From assembly GCF_900639865.1 (NCBI RefSeq), contig NZ_CAAAHX010000001.1, positions 62,001 to 126,000 on the forward strand: 64,000 nucleotides of DNA, read 5' to 3'. Made by a program: the position numbers and the translations under genes. This document shows positions 47,495 through 56,721 of this stretch, in pieces. This DNA is from Legionella gresilensis. GTDB lineage: Bacteria; Pseudomonadota; Gammaproteobacteria; Legionellales; Legionellaceae. How positions within the stretch are numbered: the first letter of the stretch is position 1; each line of letters begins with the position of its first letter. Below the pieces are notes generated by a model that saw only the letters and a program-made list of their open reading frames with translations, was not told where the DNA came from and did not search any database.

Positions 47495-47829
47495 TTGGCC
47501 TGTAATACAAATGTTTGTTTATCTTCGGGAAGGCGCATTTGCAATTTTTGTTTTGCCAGTGCTTCTACACGCCCTGGTGTAGCAAGACTTGCTTGCTCAA
47601 GTAATAATTGGCCCCATTGTAATTGTAATTGATGTGCTTGCTGCTCAAACTTCTGCAATTCACTAAAGTTTGTACGATACTCATTTGTCGTATAAATAAC
47701 TGCCAACGCACTTGATAAAACAAGCAGCATCAGAATTAAGGTAAGCCAAAGCTTTTTAGAAATACGCATAGCAAATAATTGACCATTAAATAGTGTACTT
47801 TGATTAATTATTCTTGCTGCAGCGTTCAT
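47491..47829 (-). CDS. ftsL: Cell division protein FtsL
   Basis: A 112-aa bitopic protein: cytoplasmic head of about 27 residues, one TM ([21 protein letters not shown]), then a periplasmic coiled coil ([20 protein letters not shown]). It bridges FtsB and FtsW/FtsI in the divisome. It overlaps rsmH and ftsI by 4 nt each; identity rests on size, topology and position. Confidence 0.93.
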   Translation of the reverse strand: MNAAARIINQSTLFNGQLFAMRISKKLWLTLILMLLVLSSALAVIYTTNEYRTNFSELQKFEQQAHQLQLQWGQLLLEQASLATPGRVEALAKQKLQMRLPEDKQTFVLQAK

Positions 47830-48749
47830 ACAATTTTCTCTCCTATTCTTAGGATGGCACTGCGTGAGCGAATATTTTGTCTAATTTCTTTCTCTTCAGG
47901 CTTAATTGCTTTTCCTACGCGTTTAAAACTTTTCAACTCCTCTTGCGCGCGTATTGGAATATCAAAAGGTAACTGATGTCCTATCTCCATATCACGCATA
48001 AATTGCTTAACGATTCTATCCTCTAACGAGTGAAAGCTGATAACAACTAAACGCCCACCCTTACCCAAGACTTCAAAAGCATTTTTAAGCCCTTTTTTTA
48101 GATCATCCAGCTCATTATTAATGTGGATACGAATCGCTTGAAAAACTCGCGTTGCCGGATGTTTATGTTTTTCCCATTTAGGATTAGCTTGTTTAATGAT
48201 TTCAGCAAGTTGGGTTGTTGAGGTAATAGGCGCCTGTGTTCGCGCATCAATAATTGCTTTAGCAATACGACGTGCAAATCGCTCTTCACCATATTCCCAA
48301 AATATTTTTGCCATATCATCTAGTTTTGCATGATTAATATAAGTAGCAGCATCCAAAGACTGCTGTATATCCATTCGCATATCTAAAGGACCTGCTTGCA
48401 TAAAGCTAAAGCCACGATTAGCATCATCTAATTGCGGTGATGACACCCCTAAATCTAGTAAAATACCATCGATTCGCTGATAAACATTTGCTTGTTTAGC
48501 AAACTTAGGCAAGTCGGCAAATGAACCTTGAAAAATTTGAAAACGTGGGTCGTTAGTGAAATGGCAGTTCGCAAATTCTACAGCTTGTGGATCTTTATCA
48601 ATGGCAATTAATCGACCTTGAGAGGATAAGTGCGCCAAAATAGCTTGACTATGGCCACCACGGCCGAACGTTCCATCAATATAAACACCATCAGCTTTAA
48701 TAGCTAAGCTTTCAATTGATTCGTGTAGCAACACGGACTGATGCGACAT
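47826..48749 (-). CDS. rsmH: 16S rRNA (cytosine-1402-N4)-methyltransferase
   Basis: A 307-aa RsmH/MraW. Motifs: [29 protein letters not shown] (SAM site), [28 protein letters not shown] and [13 protein letters not shown]. It methylates the P-site region of 16S rRNA. It lies between mraZ (12 nt) and ftsL (4-nt overlap). Confidence 0.97.
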   Translation of the reverse strand: MSHQSVLLHESIESLAIKADGVYIDGTFGRGGHSQAILAHLSSQGRLIAIDKDPQAVEFANCHFTNDPRFQIFQGSFADLPKFAKQANVYQRIDGILLDLGVSSPQLDDANRGFSFMQAGPLDMRMDIQQSLDAATYINHAKLDDMAKIFWEYGEERFARRIAKAIIDARTQAPITSTTQLAEIIKQANPKWEKHKHPATRVFQAIRIHINNELDDLKKGLKNAFEVLGKGGRLVVISFHSLEDRIVKQFMRDMEIGHQLPFDIPIRAQEELKSFKRVGKAIKPEEKEIRQNIRSRSAILRIGEKIV

Positions 48750-48761
48750 GATATTTTCCCA

Positions 48762-49217
48762 TTATAAAGAAAAATTTTTCATTTCCTCTGGTAAACTATC
48801 TAACTGCAATGCTTTTTCAGCCAACCAATGCTCACGCTTTTGCTGCCACAACATTTCATTCCAAATTTCAAATTTATTACCTTGACCAATTATGACTATA
48901 TGTTTGTCTAATTTAGCGTATTCACGTAGAACACTAGGTAATAAAATACGTCCACTATTATCTAGTTCAACATCTGTAGCATGACCAATGAGTAAACGTT
49001 GAATGCGACGTGCTACATTATCAAAACTAGGTAAATCTTGTAATTTTTTCTCGATAATTTGCCATTGTGCTAAAGGATAAGCAAGGAGACAAAGCTCTGT
49101 ATCAATAGTAATGACTAATGAACTACTTTCTTCAGCACACAATACTTCACGATAGCGAATAGGCACCATAAAGCGCCCCTTTCCATCTAACGTGCTTGTA
49201 TTGATTCCACGAAACAT
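48762..49217 (-). CDS. mraZ: Transcriptional regulator MraZ
   Basis: About 151 aa from ATG 49217 (MFRGINTSTLDGKGRFMVPI), the standard MraZ N-terminus. A frame open to 49253 would start in the operator palindrome and is rejected. Two SpoVT/AbrB-like repeats are visible (DGKGRFMVPIRYRE and DNSGRILLPSVLREY). MraZ binds GTGG-type repeats before its own gene and represses the division cluster. No ribosome site is evident before the ATG. Confidence 0.95.
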   Translation of the reverse strand: MFRGINTSTLDGKGRFMVPIRYREVLCAEESSSLVITIDTELCLLAYPLAQWQIIEKKLQDLPSFDNVARRIQRLLIGHATDVELDNSGRILLPSVLREYAKLDKHIVIIGQGNKFEIWNEMLWQQKREHWLAEKALQLDSLPEEMKNFSL

Positions 49218-49226
49218 ATTTAGTAA

Positions 49227-49281
49227 TGTGGGTAAATTCGAATTTACCCACAATTCTCCACTTTTTTATATTCTACTCCAC
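49227..49281 (-). promoter_or_regulatory. Putative MraZ operator: phased GTGG boxes and 26-bp palindrome
   Basis: On the leftward strand GTGGAG, GTGGAG and GTGGGT start at 49281, 49261 and 49251, that is at 20- and 10-bp steps, the helical phase known for MraZ boxes. The last box forms one arm of a perfect palindrome, TGTGGGTAAATTC and its reverse complement (49227-49252), which ends nine bases before ATG 49217. Known MraZ sites are direct repeats, so the inverted arrangement is unusual. Confidence 0.65.
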
Positions 49282-49416
49282 TTTTATACACTATAGAAAT
49301 TTAATTTTCTAGCGTTAAATAGATCAAATTTTATCTATTTAATATAAAAATGAAGAAAATTGATTGGATCGAATATTTATAAATTACTTTGCTTATTAAT
49401 AAGACAATTATAATCC

Positions 49417-49579
49417 AACCTCTTTCCAAACTGGCAGTAAAGAGACAAGGTCAATCGGAAAAAGGGCTGAAAAAGTATCGTGTCATGAAGTACATGAGCA
49501 TCCTCATCTACATGGGGACAGGTTTTGCAGACCTGTTTTCGAGTGAGATTGGCCATCAATGCTAGTTTGGAAAGAGGTT
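49417..49579. mobile_element. MITE-like element with 16-bp terminal inverted repeats
   Basis: AACCTCTTTCCAAACT (49417-49432) and its exact complement AGTTTGGAAAGAGGTT (49564-49579) bound 163 bp; allowing one mismatch the arms reach 20 bp. The interior is richer in G+C than the flanks and holds only a meaningless short frame. Its right end lies 2 bp from the coaX stop codon. I see no target duplication by eye. Confidence 0.65.
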
Positions 49580-49581
49580 TA

Positions 49582-50349
49582 TTAACGATTTAGAATAGCG
49601 GCTTGCCGAATCCCTTGAAGAACCAAATCAGGAATTAAATAATGGTAAAGTTCTTGCTCCTCAAATAATGAAGCAAAACCACCAGTAGCTAGTACAAGCA
49701 CATCTTGCTCTGGAAAAGCCTCTAATTTAATCTTAGCAAGAAGCTCACGACAAGCGCCTAAAGCACCAAAGAATACACCTGCTTGAATACTTTCAGCTGT
49801 AGACCGCCCGAGCGCTTGCTCCATTTTAATAATCTCTACTGCAGGAAGTTTGGCTGTATTACTTGCAAGCGCATCTACGGATAGACGTACGCCTGGTAAA
49901 ATAGTACCACCTAAATAGGCTTTTTGATCAGTAATAGCGCAAAAAGTGGTTGCTGTACCAAAATCGATAACAATTATATTTTGCCCTGGATAAGCGTTCA
50001 CAGCAGCAATAGCATTTGCTATCCTATCAGCGCCCACTTCTATAGGATTGCGATATTTAATATTTAAACCCGTCTTGACACCTGCCTGCAGCACAAATGG
50101 CTCGATAGAAAAATATTTAACACAGGCTGCACGTAAGGAGTAATCAATTTGTGGTACAACTGAGCAAATTGCAATTTCCCTAATTTCTTCAGGTTGGCAT
50201 TGATTTTCACGGAGAACTGTTTTTAGGAAAATCCCTAGCTCATCAGACGCACTTGCTTTTGAAGTATGGCGGAAGCGAAGTTGTAAATTGTCTTCAATAA
50301 AAACACCACCATAAATATGAGAATTACCAACATCAATGCATAACATCAT
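49582..50349 (-). CDS. coaX: Type III pantothenate kinase
   Basis: A 255-aa ASKHA-fold kinase, first step of coenzyme A synthesis. MLCIDVGNSHIYGGVF (phosphate 1), IEVGADRIANAIAAVNAYPG, IVIDFGTATTFCAI (phosphate 2) and GGTILPGVRLSVDALASNTA are the CoaX signatures. Two adjacent Met codons start the gene. The neighbour often fused to or beside coaX, birA, is not present. Confidence 0.96.
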   Translation of the reverse strand: MMLCIDVGNSHIYGGVFIEDNLQLRFRHTSKASASDELGIFLKTVLRENQCQPEEIREIAICSVVPQIDYSLRAACVKYFSIEPFVLQAGVKTGLNIKYRNPIEVGADRIANAIAAVNAYPGQNIIVIDFGTATTFCAITDQKAYLGGTILPGVRLSVDALASNTAKLPAVEIIKMEQALGRSTAESIQAGVFFGALGACRELLAKIKLEAFPEQDVLVLATGGFASLFEEQELYHYLIPDLVLQGIRQAAILNR

Positions 50350-50762
50350 AGCGTGAGCTCACCCTTCATACTTCGTGAATACAACGTAAAAGATTTATAA
50401 AACTCTTGCGCTGAACTCGCTTATTTTGATTTAAATTCTGCTTACATGCGTTACATTTCAGATGATAACGTAGGTTAACGACATAAAAGGCACTTACCTC
50501 TTTTGGGCCGAAACTACGTTTATCAGCGATGGTCGATAGTAAGTCTCAGAAAAAATAAAATCAAGGCCTAGCTTAATAAAGAGCTCTTTAACAAGCGCTT
50601 CATTACACCGAATATAGCAATATGGTTACGACAGGAGCTAATAATTGAAGAAGAACATTTTACTGAAATGTAATTCCAAGATTTCTTTTTGTTATTTTTA
50701 TTTAAAAAAATACTGCTCATTGCAATTACTAAAAAGAATTGGCTTAAATAAATTAGATATAA
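50350..50762. other. Intergenic region, coaX to rnpB
   Basis: 413 nt without a convincing gene. The leftward strand has a frame with a protein-like stretch (YCYIRCNEALVKELFIKLGL, about 50530-50620) but no start, so a decayed gene is possible. The coaX promoter is presumably near 50360-50400. Confidence 0.35.
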
Positions 50763-51113
50763 ACAAGCTGGTCGATAAGCCGGGTTCTGTCGCGGACAAT
50801 CATTTATCTGGGATATATGTCACCATATACCTCAAGCGACCTACCCGAACCTCACACGGGCCATGTGTACTCAAATTAATGAGAATAGGTTCCTATTTGG
50901 TCTTGCTCCAAGTGGGGTTTTCCCTGCCGCAACTGTTACCAGTTGCGCGGTGCGCTCTTACCGCACCATTTCACCCTTACCTTAAAAAGGCGGTATATTT
51001 TCTGTGGCACTTTCCGTAGGCTTACGCCTCCCAGGTGTTACCTGGCACTTTACCCTAAGGAGCCCGGACTTTCCTCCCTTTAAAAAACAAAGAGCGATTG
51101 CCTGACCAGCTTG
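50763..51113 (-). ncRNA. rnpB: RNase P RNA (class A)
   Basis: The leftward strand shows the bacterial type A RNase P RNA. The 5' end AAGCTGGTC pairs with the 3' end GACCAGCTT (P1; 51104-51112 with 50765-50773). The conserved GGAGGAAAGTCCGGGCTCC lies near 51057-51075, GGTAAGGGTGAAA and GGTGCGGTAAGAGCGCACCG in the middle, and ACAGAACCCGGCTTATCG at the 3' side. It is the catalytic RNA that trims tRNA 5' leaders. A GATAAT -10 box lies immediately upstream (51116-51121). Protein frames read across this stretch are false. Confidence 0.97.
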
Positions 51114-51115
51114 TT

Positions 51116-51121
51116 ATTATC
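51116..51121 (-). promoter_or_regulatory. -10 box of rnpB
   Basis: GATAAT on the leftward strand a few bases before the rnpB 5' end. The -35 region is not clear. Confidence 0.45.
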
Positions 51122-51150
51122 GTAGCAAATTGAGCTTGCGAATGCCAGAA

Positions 51151-51435
51151 TTAACCTCGCGTACCAATAAATTCGTCATCAAAATAACGTTTTAACTTAG
51201 TACGTAAAGTTCCACGGCTAACGCCTAATACTCGAGCTGCTTTTGATTGATTATAGCGAGTTAATTCCATAACAGTACGAAATAAAGGTGCCTCAACTTC
51301 CTCAACAATAAGTTGATAAAGATTTAAGTTTGCATCTTTACTGCCTACTGTGTTTAGATATCCCTTCACTGCGCTTATCACTTGCTGAGTTAATGCTTCA
51401 TTAACTTGCTCAATATCCTGCATTACTGCATTCAT
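51151..51435 (-). CDS. fis: Fis-family nucleoid/DNA-binding regulator
   Basis: A 94-aa Fis. The C-terminal helix-turn-helix LTRYNQSKAARVLGVSRGTL is highly conserved; the N-terminal half contains the dimerisation helices. Fis bends DNA and activates rRNA and other growth-phase genes. It lies just upstream of rnpB in the same direction and is not beside dusB, its usual enteric partner. Legionella encodes several Fis paralogues, so this may be one of a set. Confidence 0.93.
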   Translation of the reverse strand: MNAVMQDIEQVNEALTQQVISAVKGYLNTVGSKDANLNLYQLIVEEVEAPLFRTVMELTRYNQSKAARVLGVSRGTLRTKLKRYFDDEFIGTRG

Positions 51436-51876
51436 TACATCTCTCCGTATACTTAAATAGTTAAAATTAAATAAATAAAGAACGTTCTATTTATCATAAA
51501 CAGAACATCATGACCTATATAGTATCAAATATTACAAACTATGTAAATATTGATTTAATCATATTCATTTCTTAAGGGAAGCTTAAGGAAAAACTGAGCA
51601 TTTATCAAGCTTTTTTTATAGCCGACATGCAAAATGATATGTTCTTAGATTATTACCGCAATTCATTTATTATCTCATAACCCAAACTAGATCCTTTATT
51701 GTACATTTTTACGTTAATTTAATCAAGTTAAATTTACTTCACTCTAGTTTGTGAAATTTAAGTCAAATTAGTTAAATTTGAATATAGAGAGATACCTATT
51801 AAATCTAATAGTTATAAAAATAAGAATAGGGCTCCTACCTAATTTAGACAGAAGCTTTAAAAATTAATTAAGATTA
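51436..51876. other. Intergenic region, isc operon end to fis
   Basis: 441 nt, very AT-rich, with poly-A/T tracts that could bend the fis promoter region. I see no gene, repeat or structured RNA. Confidence 0.35.
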
Positions 51877-52248
51877 TTAGACAGAATCTACCGTAAAACT
51901 TTCGCCACAACCACACTGTCCAGTCTGATTAGGATTATCAAAAATAAATTTATAATTTAACCCTTGTTTAATATAGTCAATGTTCATCCCTTTTAAAAAA
52001 GGATAACTCGCTTTATCAATCCAAATCTGATAACGTTCATCTAGGGAAAAAGCAATATCACTTTCTTGTGGGTGAATGACATAATCCACTACATATGACA
52101 AACCAGAACAACCTGTTTTTTTAACCGAAAAACGAACGCCTTGACTGTTAGGTTCTTTATCAAGATAACCTATAATATGACTTTTTGCTGCCTCAGTTAA
52201 GGTAACACCTTGATTCTTAGTACTTGAATAATTTACAACTTCACTCAT
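51877..52248 (-). CDS. IscA/ErpA-type iron-sulfur carrier
   Basis: A 123-aa A-type carrier with all three cluster-binding Cys: one in KKTGCSGLSYVVDYV and two in QCGCGESFTV. VTLTEAAKSHIIGYLDKEPN is the family N-terminus. It passes Fe-S clusters to apoproteins. Position after iscS and the IscU-like gene argues for IscA. It overlaps the IscU-like gene by 4 nt. Unlike its neighbour, it looks fully functional. Confidence 0.9.
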   Translation of the reverse strand: MSEVVNYSSTKNQGVTLTEAAKSHIIGYLDKEPNSQGVRFSVKKTGCSGLSYVVDYVIHPQESDIAFSLDERYQIWIDKASYPFLKGMNIDYIKQGLNYKFIFDNPNQTGQCGCGESFTVDSV

Positions 52249-52637
52249 TTCTTTTCCTCATTGAGCTTTTTTTTCATAGCCAATATAATATTGTTATAGC
52301 CTTTTTCAACTAAGATTGCTATTGGATATACGTGATTAGGTATTTCTAACTGACTTACTAAAACTAAATAAGTTAGTTTGGGATGTACTTTAAGAAAGCT
52401 ACCTTCTAATTGGCTACAAAGCCATTCAAGGCTTGCAATTAAGTATGGACTACCGCATGCCTTAAAACATGCTTTTATAATTTTCTCTGACTCATCACAA
52501 GATAAATATAAATCAAAATAATTACTTTTAGACGCATCACTTATCGAACAATACACAGTCCTAGCTAAAGTACAATCTAACTTTCCAATATGCTTTGGTT
52601 GAAAAAAATAACGTTTAACAAGATTATTATAAATCAT
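52245..52637 (-). CDS. IscU-like scaffold protein lacking cluster ligands
   Basis: A 130-aa protein in the iscU position, alignable with IscU end to end ([20 protein letters not shown] at the start; [20 protein letters not shown] at the end). The IscU ACGD block aligns with ASKS, the third-ligand region HCSILAE with PIAILVE, and the middle YGCGS region with ACGSPY, which keeps one Cys two positions away. The HscA-binding LPPVK is replaced by IPNHV. It therefore cannot bind a cluster in the known way. The frame is intact and coupled on both sides by 4-nt overlaps, which argues against simple decay. Confidence 0.75.
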   Translation of the reverse strand: MIYNNLVKRYFFQPKHIGKLDCTLARTVYCSISDASKSNYFDLYLSCDESEKIIKACFKACGSPYLIASLEWLCSQLEGSFLKVHPKLTYLVLVSQLEIPNHVYPIAILVEKGYNNIILAMKKKLNEEKK

Positions 52638-53803
52638 AAAGGTGCCATTTGCTGCAGTCGCAAAATTTGTGTATTAATAATCTCAATTGCTTGATTTATA
52701 TCTTCTTCAGTTGTAAAACGACCTATAGACAGTCGAATAGAACTATAAGCTGCTTCCGCACTTAAACCTAATGCTTTTAAAACATACGACGGCGCAAAGC
52801 TTGCTGACGCACAAGCAGAAGTAGTAGAAACAGCTAATTGACGCAGCGCCAGTAGTAAAGATTCGCCATGAATCCCTGAAAAAGTTAAATTAAGATTACC
52901 TGCAATACGCTCTGTTGGATGACCATTTAATTTGATACCCGGAATATTTTTGATACCCTGCCAAAGTTTTTGCCTTAATTTTAATAATCTAGCTTGTTCA
53001 TCAATGCGCTTTAAGTGCGCTAAATGAAAAGCCTCTCCCATGCCAACTATTTGGTGCGTAGGTAGTGTTCCTGCCCTTAATCCGCTTTCATGAGCTCCGC
53101 CAAAAGAGCGGGCTTCAATACGGATACGCGGTTTATGTCGAATATATAATGCACCTACGCCTTTTGGTCCATAATTCTTATGCGCAGAAAAAGACATTAA
53201 ATCAACTGACAAAGCTTGTAGATTAAGCGGTAACTTACCTGCACTTTGGGCAGCATCAACATGAAAGATAATCCCTTGCTGTTTAAGTAAGTTACCAATA
53301 CTTGCAATGTCTTGAATAACACCAATTTCATTATTAACATGCATAACTGAAACTAAAATCGTATCAGGCTGTAAGGCTTGTTTTAAGTCTTCTAAAGCCA
53401 GCAAACCATCTGATTTTGGATTTAAATAAGTAACTATAAACCCTTCTTTTTCTAGTTGAGCAAAACTATCAAGTACAGCTTTATGTTCTGTTGTCATCGT
53501 AATAAGATGCCGACCTTTACGCTGATAAAAATGGGCAGCACCAATAATGGCAAGGTTATTTGCTTCTGTTGCACCGGAAGTAAAAATAATTTCTCTGGGA
53601 TTAGCAGAGATTGAATCAGCAATTTGTGATCTAGCATTTTCAACAGCTAACGCGGCAAGCCGGCCATAATCATGGGTTATTGAATTAGGATTACCAAATA
53701 CTCCTTCAGGCCCAAGATATTGTATCATTTTCTCTGCAACTTGGGGGTCTACTGGCGTAGTAGCCATATAATCAAAATAAATAGGTAACTTTTCAGTATC
53801 CAC
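52634..53803 (-). CDS. iscS: Cysteine desulfurase IscS
   Basis: About 389 aa from GTG 53803 ([20 protein letters not shown]), five bases after the trmJ stop; a longer frame to 53857 would overlap trmJ. PLP lysine in [17 protein letters not shown], catalytic Cys in [20 protein letters not shown]. It strips sulfur from cysteine for Fe-S clusters and tRNA thiolation. DYMATTP replaces the usual DYSATTP. It is coupled to the IscU-like gene; no iscR precedes it. Confidence 0.94.
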   Translation of the reverse strand: MDTEKLPIYFDYMATTPVDPQVAEKMIQYLGPEGVFGNPNSITHDYGRLAALAVENARSQIADSISANPREIIFTSGATEANNLAIIGAAHFYQRKGRHLITMTTEHKAVLDSFAQLEKEGFIVTYLNPKSDGLLALEDLKQALQPDTILVSVMHVNNEIGVIQDIASIGNLLKQQGIIFHVDAAQSAGKLPLNLQALSVDLMSFSAHKNYGPKGVGALYIRHKPRIRIEARSFGGAHESGLRAGTLPTHQIVGMGEAFHLAHLKRIDEQARLLKLRQKLWQGIKNIPGIKLNGHPTERIAGNLNLTFSGIHGESLLLALRQLAVSTTSACASASFAPSYVLKALGLSAEAAYSSIRLSIGRFTTEEDINQAIEIINTQILRLQQMAPL

Positions 53804-53807
53804 TTCT

Positions 53808-54539
53808 CTATTTCTCGCTTTTTTGTAATGCTCTTTGCATATAAGTAAGGATGCCACGTAAAATATTAACTTCCATTTGCTCTAAACCAACTCGATTAAA
53901 TAATCGTCTTAGTCGTTCCTGTAATCTGCGCGGATTGTCTTTCTTTAAAAAATTAATCGTTAATAATACATCTGTTAAATGACTATAAAATTGTTCTATT
54001 TCATTTACAGTTGCTAATTTATCTTGAGTATGGCTAACTTTTAGCGCCGGCGCTAGTAAAGCAATCCTTACTTCATAAGCAATAATTTGTACTGCTTGAG
54101 CTAAATTTAGTGAACTATAAATAGGATTGCTAGGAATGTTTACATGATAATGACACTGTAATAATTCTTCATTAGTTAAACCTGCATGCTCCCTACCAAA
54201 TACAACAGCTACTTCAGTATCATCTGGCTGCTTAGAAATAAGTTCTGCACAGTTTTTAGGTAATAATCCTGGTAAGTCAATCCCTCTTGGTCTAGCACTT
54301 GTGCCAATAACTAACTGACAGTTATGTAAAGCATCCTGTAATGAATTGGTAACCTGGCAAGCCACTAACACGTCATCTGCGCCTGCTGCTAACTCATATG
54401 CTTTCTGATCTGGAAATGATTTGGGTGCAACTAAATAGAGTCGACTTAAACCCATTGTTTTCATAGCTCGTGCTGTTGATCCGATATTGCCTGGATGAGA
54501 AGTAGCCACTAATACAATACGAATTGAGTTAAATTTCAT
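53808..54539 (-). CDS. trmJ: tRNA (cytidine/uridine-2'-O)-methyltransferase TrmJ
   Basis: A 243-aa SPOUT enzyme. Trefoil-knot motifs: [35 protein letters not shown] and [20 protein letters not shown]. It 2'-O-methylates position 32 of some tRNAs. The trmJ-iscS order is conserved in gammaproteobacteria, normally with iscR between; here iscS follows directly. Confidence 0.93.
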   Translation of the reverse strand: MKFNSIRIVLVATSHPGNIGSTARAMKTMGLSRLYLVAPKSFPDQKAYELAAGADDVLVACQVTNSLQDALHNCQLVIGTSARPRGIDLPGLLPKNCAELISKQPDDTEVAVVFGREHAGLTNEELLQCHYHVNIPSNPIYSSLNLAQAVQIIAYEVRIALLAPALKVSHTQDKLATVNEIEQFYSHLTDVLLTINFLKKDNPRRLQERLRRLFNRVGLEQMEVNILRGILTYMQRALQKSEK

Positions 54540-54735
54540 AATAATCTTAGATATTTTTTCTTATATAAGGAGTATGTTTAATAATCAAACATATTAATGT
54601 CTGATTTTAAGCTGTAAAAAGTTATCAAATAAGACAGACTGCTTGCATTAACCAACTTAAGTTTAAATTTTACAATAACTGCCTTAAATAAAAAAACATG
54701 CTAGAATACCTGATTTTGTCTTCCAAGAGCAACGC
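54540..54735. other. Divergent promoter region, trmJ / suhB
   Basis: AT-rich intergenic DNA with promoters for both directions. ACATGCTAGAATACC near 54697-54711 contains a plausible -10 (TAGAAT) for suhB. Nothing else seen. Confidence 0.35.
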
Positions 54736-55524
54736 ATGCATCCATTATTAAATATAGCTATAAATGCTGCCCGTCAGGCAGGTGAAATTATTTTACGTAA
54801 TTTAGAGTTAGTTGATAGAATTAAAGTCAGCGCTAAGGGCTCAAATGACTATTTTAGTGAAGTGGATGTAAAGGCTGAGCAAGCTATCATTAAGACAATT
54901 CAAAAATCTTATCCTGAGCATGGTATTTTAGCTGAAGAAAGTGGTGTGTTTAACGATAATGCTGAAACTACTTGGATTATTGATCCGCTAGATGGCACAA
55001 CTAATTATTTACATGGATTTCCTTTTGTCTCCGTATCGATTGCAGTTAAAGTAAAAAACCGAATTGAGCATGGCGTAGTTTATGATCCCATTCGCCATGA
55101 ATGCTTCTCAGCTAGCCGCGGCAGAGGTGCACAATTAAATGACAGACGAATACGGGTCTCAAAACAAACGTTACTGAATGCAGCCTTACTTGGCACAGGT
55201 GTTCCTTTCCGCAATGCGCTATTAACTCAACGCTACTTACCTACTTTTGAAGCCATGGCTACTAAATGTGCAGGGGTGCGCCGAACCGGCTCAGCAGCAC
55301 TTGATTTGGCCTATGTTGCTTGTGGTCGTTTAGACGGCTTTTGGGAGTTTGGATTACGTCCATGGGATTTAGCTGCAGCGTCTTTACTCGTAAAAGAAGC
55401 TGGCGGACTTGTAAGCGATTTACAGGGCGGGGAAAATTATTTTGATCAAGGTGATGTTATCGCGGGAACACCTAAAATTTTTAAATCAATATTACAGACT
55501 TTAGCACCTATTGTAAGCCGCTAA
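54736..55524 (+). CDS. suhB: Inositol-1-monophosphatase SuhB
   Basis: A 262-aa Mg-dependent phosphatase. Metal and substrate motifs: ILAEESGV, WIIDPLDGTTNYLHGFPFVS and LRPWDLAAASLLVKEAGGLV. SuhB also takes part in rRNA antitermination complexes. Divergent from trmJ, the common gammaproteobacterial order. Its 3' end overlaps the convergent gene by 4 nt. Confidence 0.95.
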   Translation: MHPLLNIAINAARQAGEIILRNLELVDRIKVSAKGSNDYFSEVDVKAEQAIIKTIQKSYPEHGILAEESGVFNDNAETTWIIDPLDGTTNYLHGFPFVSVSIAVKVKNRIEHGVVYDPIRHECFSASRGRGAQLNDRRIRVSKQTLLNAALLGTGVPFRNALLTQRYLPTFEAMATKCAGVRRTGSAALDLAYVACGRLDGFWEFGLRPWDLAAASLLVKEAGGLVSDLQGGENYFDQGDVIAGTPKIFKSILQTLAPIVSR

Positions 55525-56234
55525 GGTTTAGGTGAGTCTGATTCAGCAGATAAAACTGATGGATTTTCTGCAACTTTAGTGAAAAAAGAAAATAGATTAT
55601 CTGCTGCTGTCATAGAAGGGTAATTATCTCTCTGCTTAGCTCCAGCTTCTATAATTGGGCTAGCTAGATTTTGGTTATTTAATGGCGATAAATTTAGTGC
55701 TAAAGATAGCAGCTGGGCGACTTGATAAGGATTTTGCCGATATTGTCCATTAGGGGCAAAGTAAGTTTTAAGGTAGGTTTCTTGAAAAAGCTCCGCTTTT
55801 TTAATATTAATAAAACGCTTAGGAAGCAGACCAGACTCTCTTATTTGTTGCTTTAAATGCAAACTTTCATCATGTAATGCTTCATATTTCTCCGAGTAGC
55901 TTTTACTTTTAAAATTCCAAAAAATAATTTCACCTTTTAAGAGTAAAATTTCTCCACCAAAATCTGGTTCTTTACAAGATAGGGTAATATCTATGGATTT
56001 ATAAAGGGATTCTTCATGTAGTCTCTTATGTAATGCTTTTTGAACTAAATTTATGCCAGCATGATTACTTTGATAAGCTGTTAAGTTGCTAATAATTAAA
56101 AGTTTTATATCCTTAAAAAAGATATAAGCAAATAAACCACTTAAACTTTCAGCAGCAACTGGCTCGAACTCTTTATTAAAAAAGTTAAGCTGTGAAGATT
56201 TTAAATGACATAAATATAATGCGATCTGTGACAT
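55521..56234 (-). CDS. Hypothetical protein
   Basis: A 237-aa protein I do not recognise. The N-terminal 130 residues show alternating strands and helices (KLLIISNLTAYQSNHAGINL, GGEILLLKGEIIFWNFKSKS), the middle is helical, and the last 35 residues are Ser/Pro/Glu-rich and probably flexible. No signal peptide or membrane helix. Single leftward gene, tail to tail with suhB with a 4-nt overlap. The acidic flexible tail (AENPSVLSAESDSPKP) is compatible with a type IVB secretion signal, but weakly. Confidence 0.6.
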   Translation of the reverse strand: MSQIALYLCHLKSSQLNFFNKEFEPVAAESLSGLFAYIFFKDIKLLIISNLTAYQSNHAGINLVQKALHKRLHEESLYKSIDITLSCKEPDFGGEILLLKGEIIFWNFKSKSYSEKYEALHDESLHLKQQIRESGLLPKRFINIKKAELFQETYLKTYFAPNGQYRQNPYQVAQLLSLALNLSPLNNQNLASPIIEAGAKQRDNYPSMTAADNLFSFFTKVAENPSVLSAESDSPKP

Positions 56235-56721
56235 GGTATTTAAGATGCTTAATGTTAAAGTAAGTTATTTTTTTACTTAAGCTAATATGAAAAGTTATAG
56301 TCCTTTAAACTTATTTAAAACAGACAGCGGCTTATTCCAGCATAACTTGTTTTTTGTAAAATGCAATTTTAATTTGGATAATAAATCTTAAGTTTAAATT
56401 TTTTTGCTCATTTAGTTTGAATAACAAGCTTTGCTTTATACAGGCAAAAATTATCAAATAATCTCTACTACTTCTTCCAACCACCTGCAACATGTCTGTA
56501 GGATTCAGTGTAGAACAAAACACTAGATTCCGCGAACAAGCCGCGGAACGTGGGTAAGTGGAAGGTGGGCAAAAAGTTAAATTTTAATTATAGGGAGTGA
56601 GTTAATATCAGATTTTGGTAGGGGTTAAATATTTTTAAGTTGTCTTATAAAAAGAACAAAATAGGCAATTTCGGTACATTTTTTGCTTAATATTAAAATA
56701 ATATCTTTTTTATGAGTAATT
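56235..56721. other. Intergenic region upstream of pilV
   Basis: 487 nt with one dispersed palindrome (56528-56548) and, near 56650-56715, the likely pilV promoter. A short leftward frame at 56332-56523 has no coding character and is not annotated. Confidence 0.4.
56528..56548. repeat. Dispersed REP-like palindrome, copy 2
   Basis: Arms TTCCGCG and CGCGGAA (56528-56534, 56542-56548). Read in reverse complement with its flanks (56524-56551) it matches 8688-8715 over about 29 bp with one difference. Confidence 0.7.

Noticed and set aside
49218-49253. Twelve-codon N-terminal extension of MraZ
   Set aside because: It would be translated from the operator palindrome; conserved MraZ begins MFRG at 49217.
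49377-49559. Short leftward frame of 60 codons
   Set aside because: Lies mostly in the MITE-like element and has no coding character.
50645-51019. Rightward frame of 124 codons
   Set aside because: It reads antisense through the RNase P RNA, whose conserved structure explains the sequence.
56332-56523. Short leftward frame of 63 codons upstream of pilV
   Set aside because: No ribosome site, no recognisable motif, and it begins near a dispersed palindrome.
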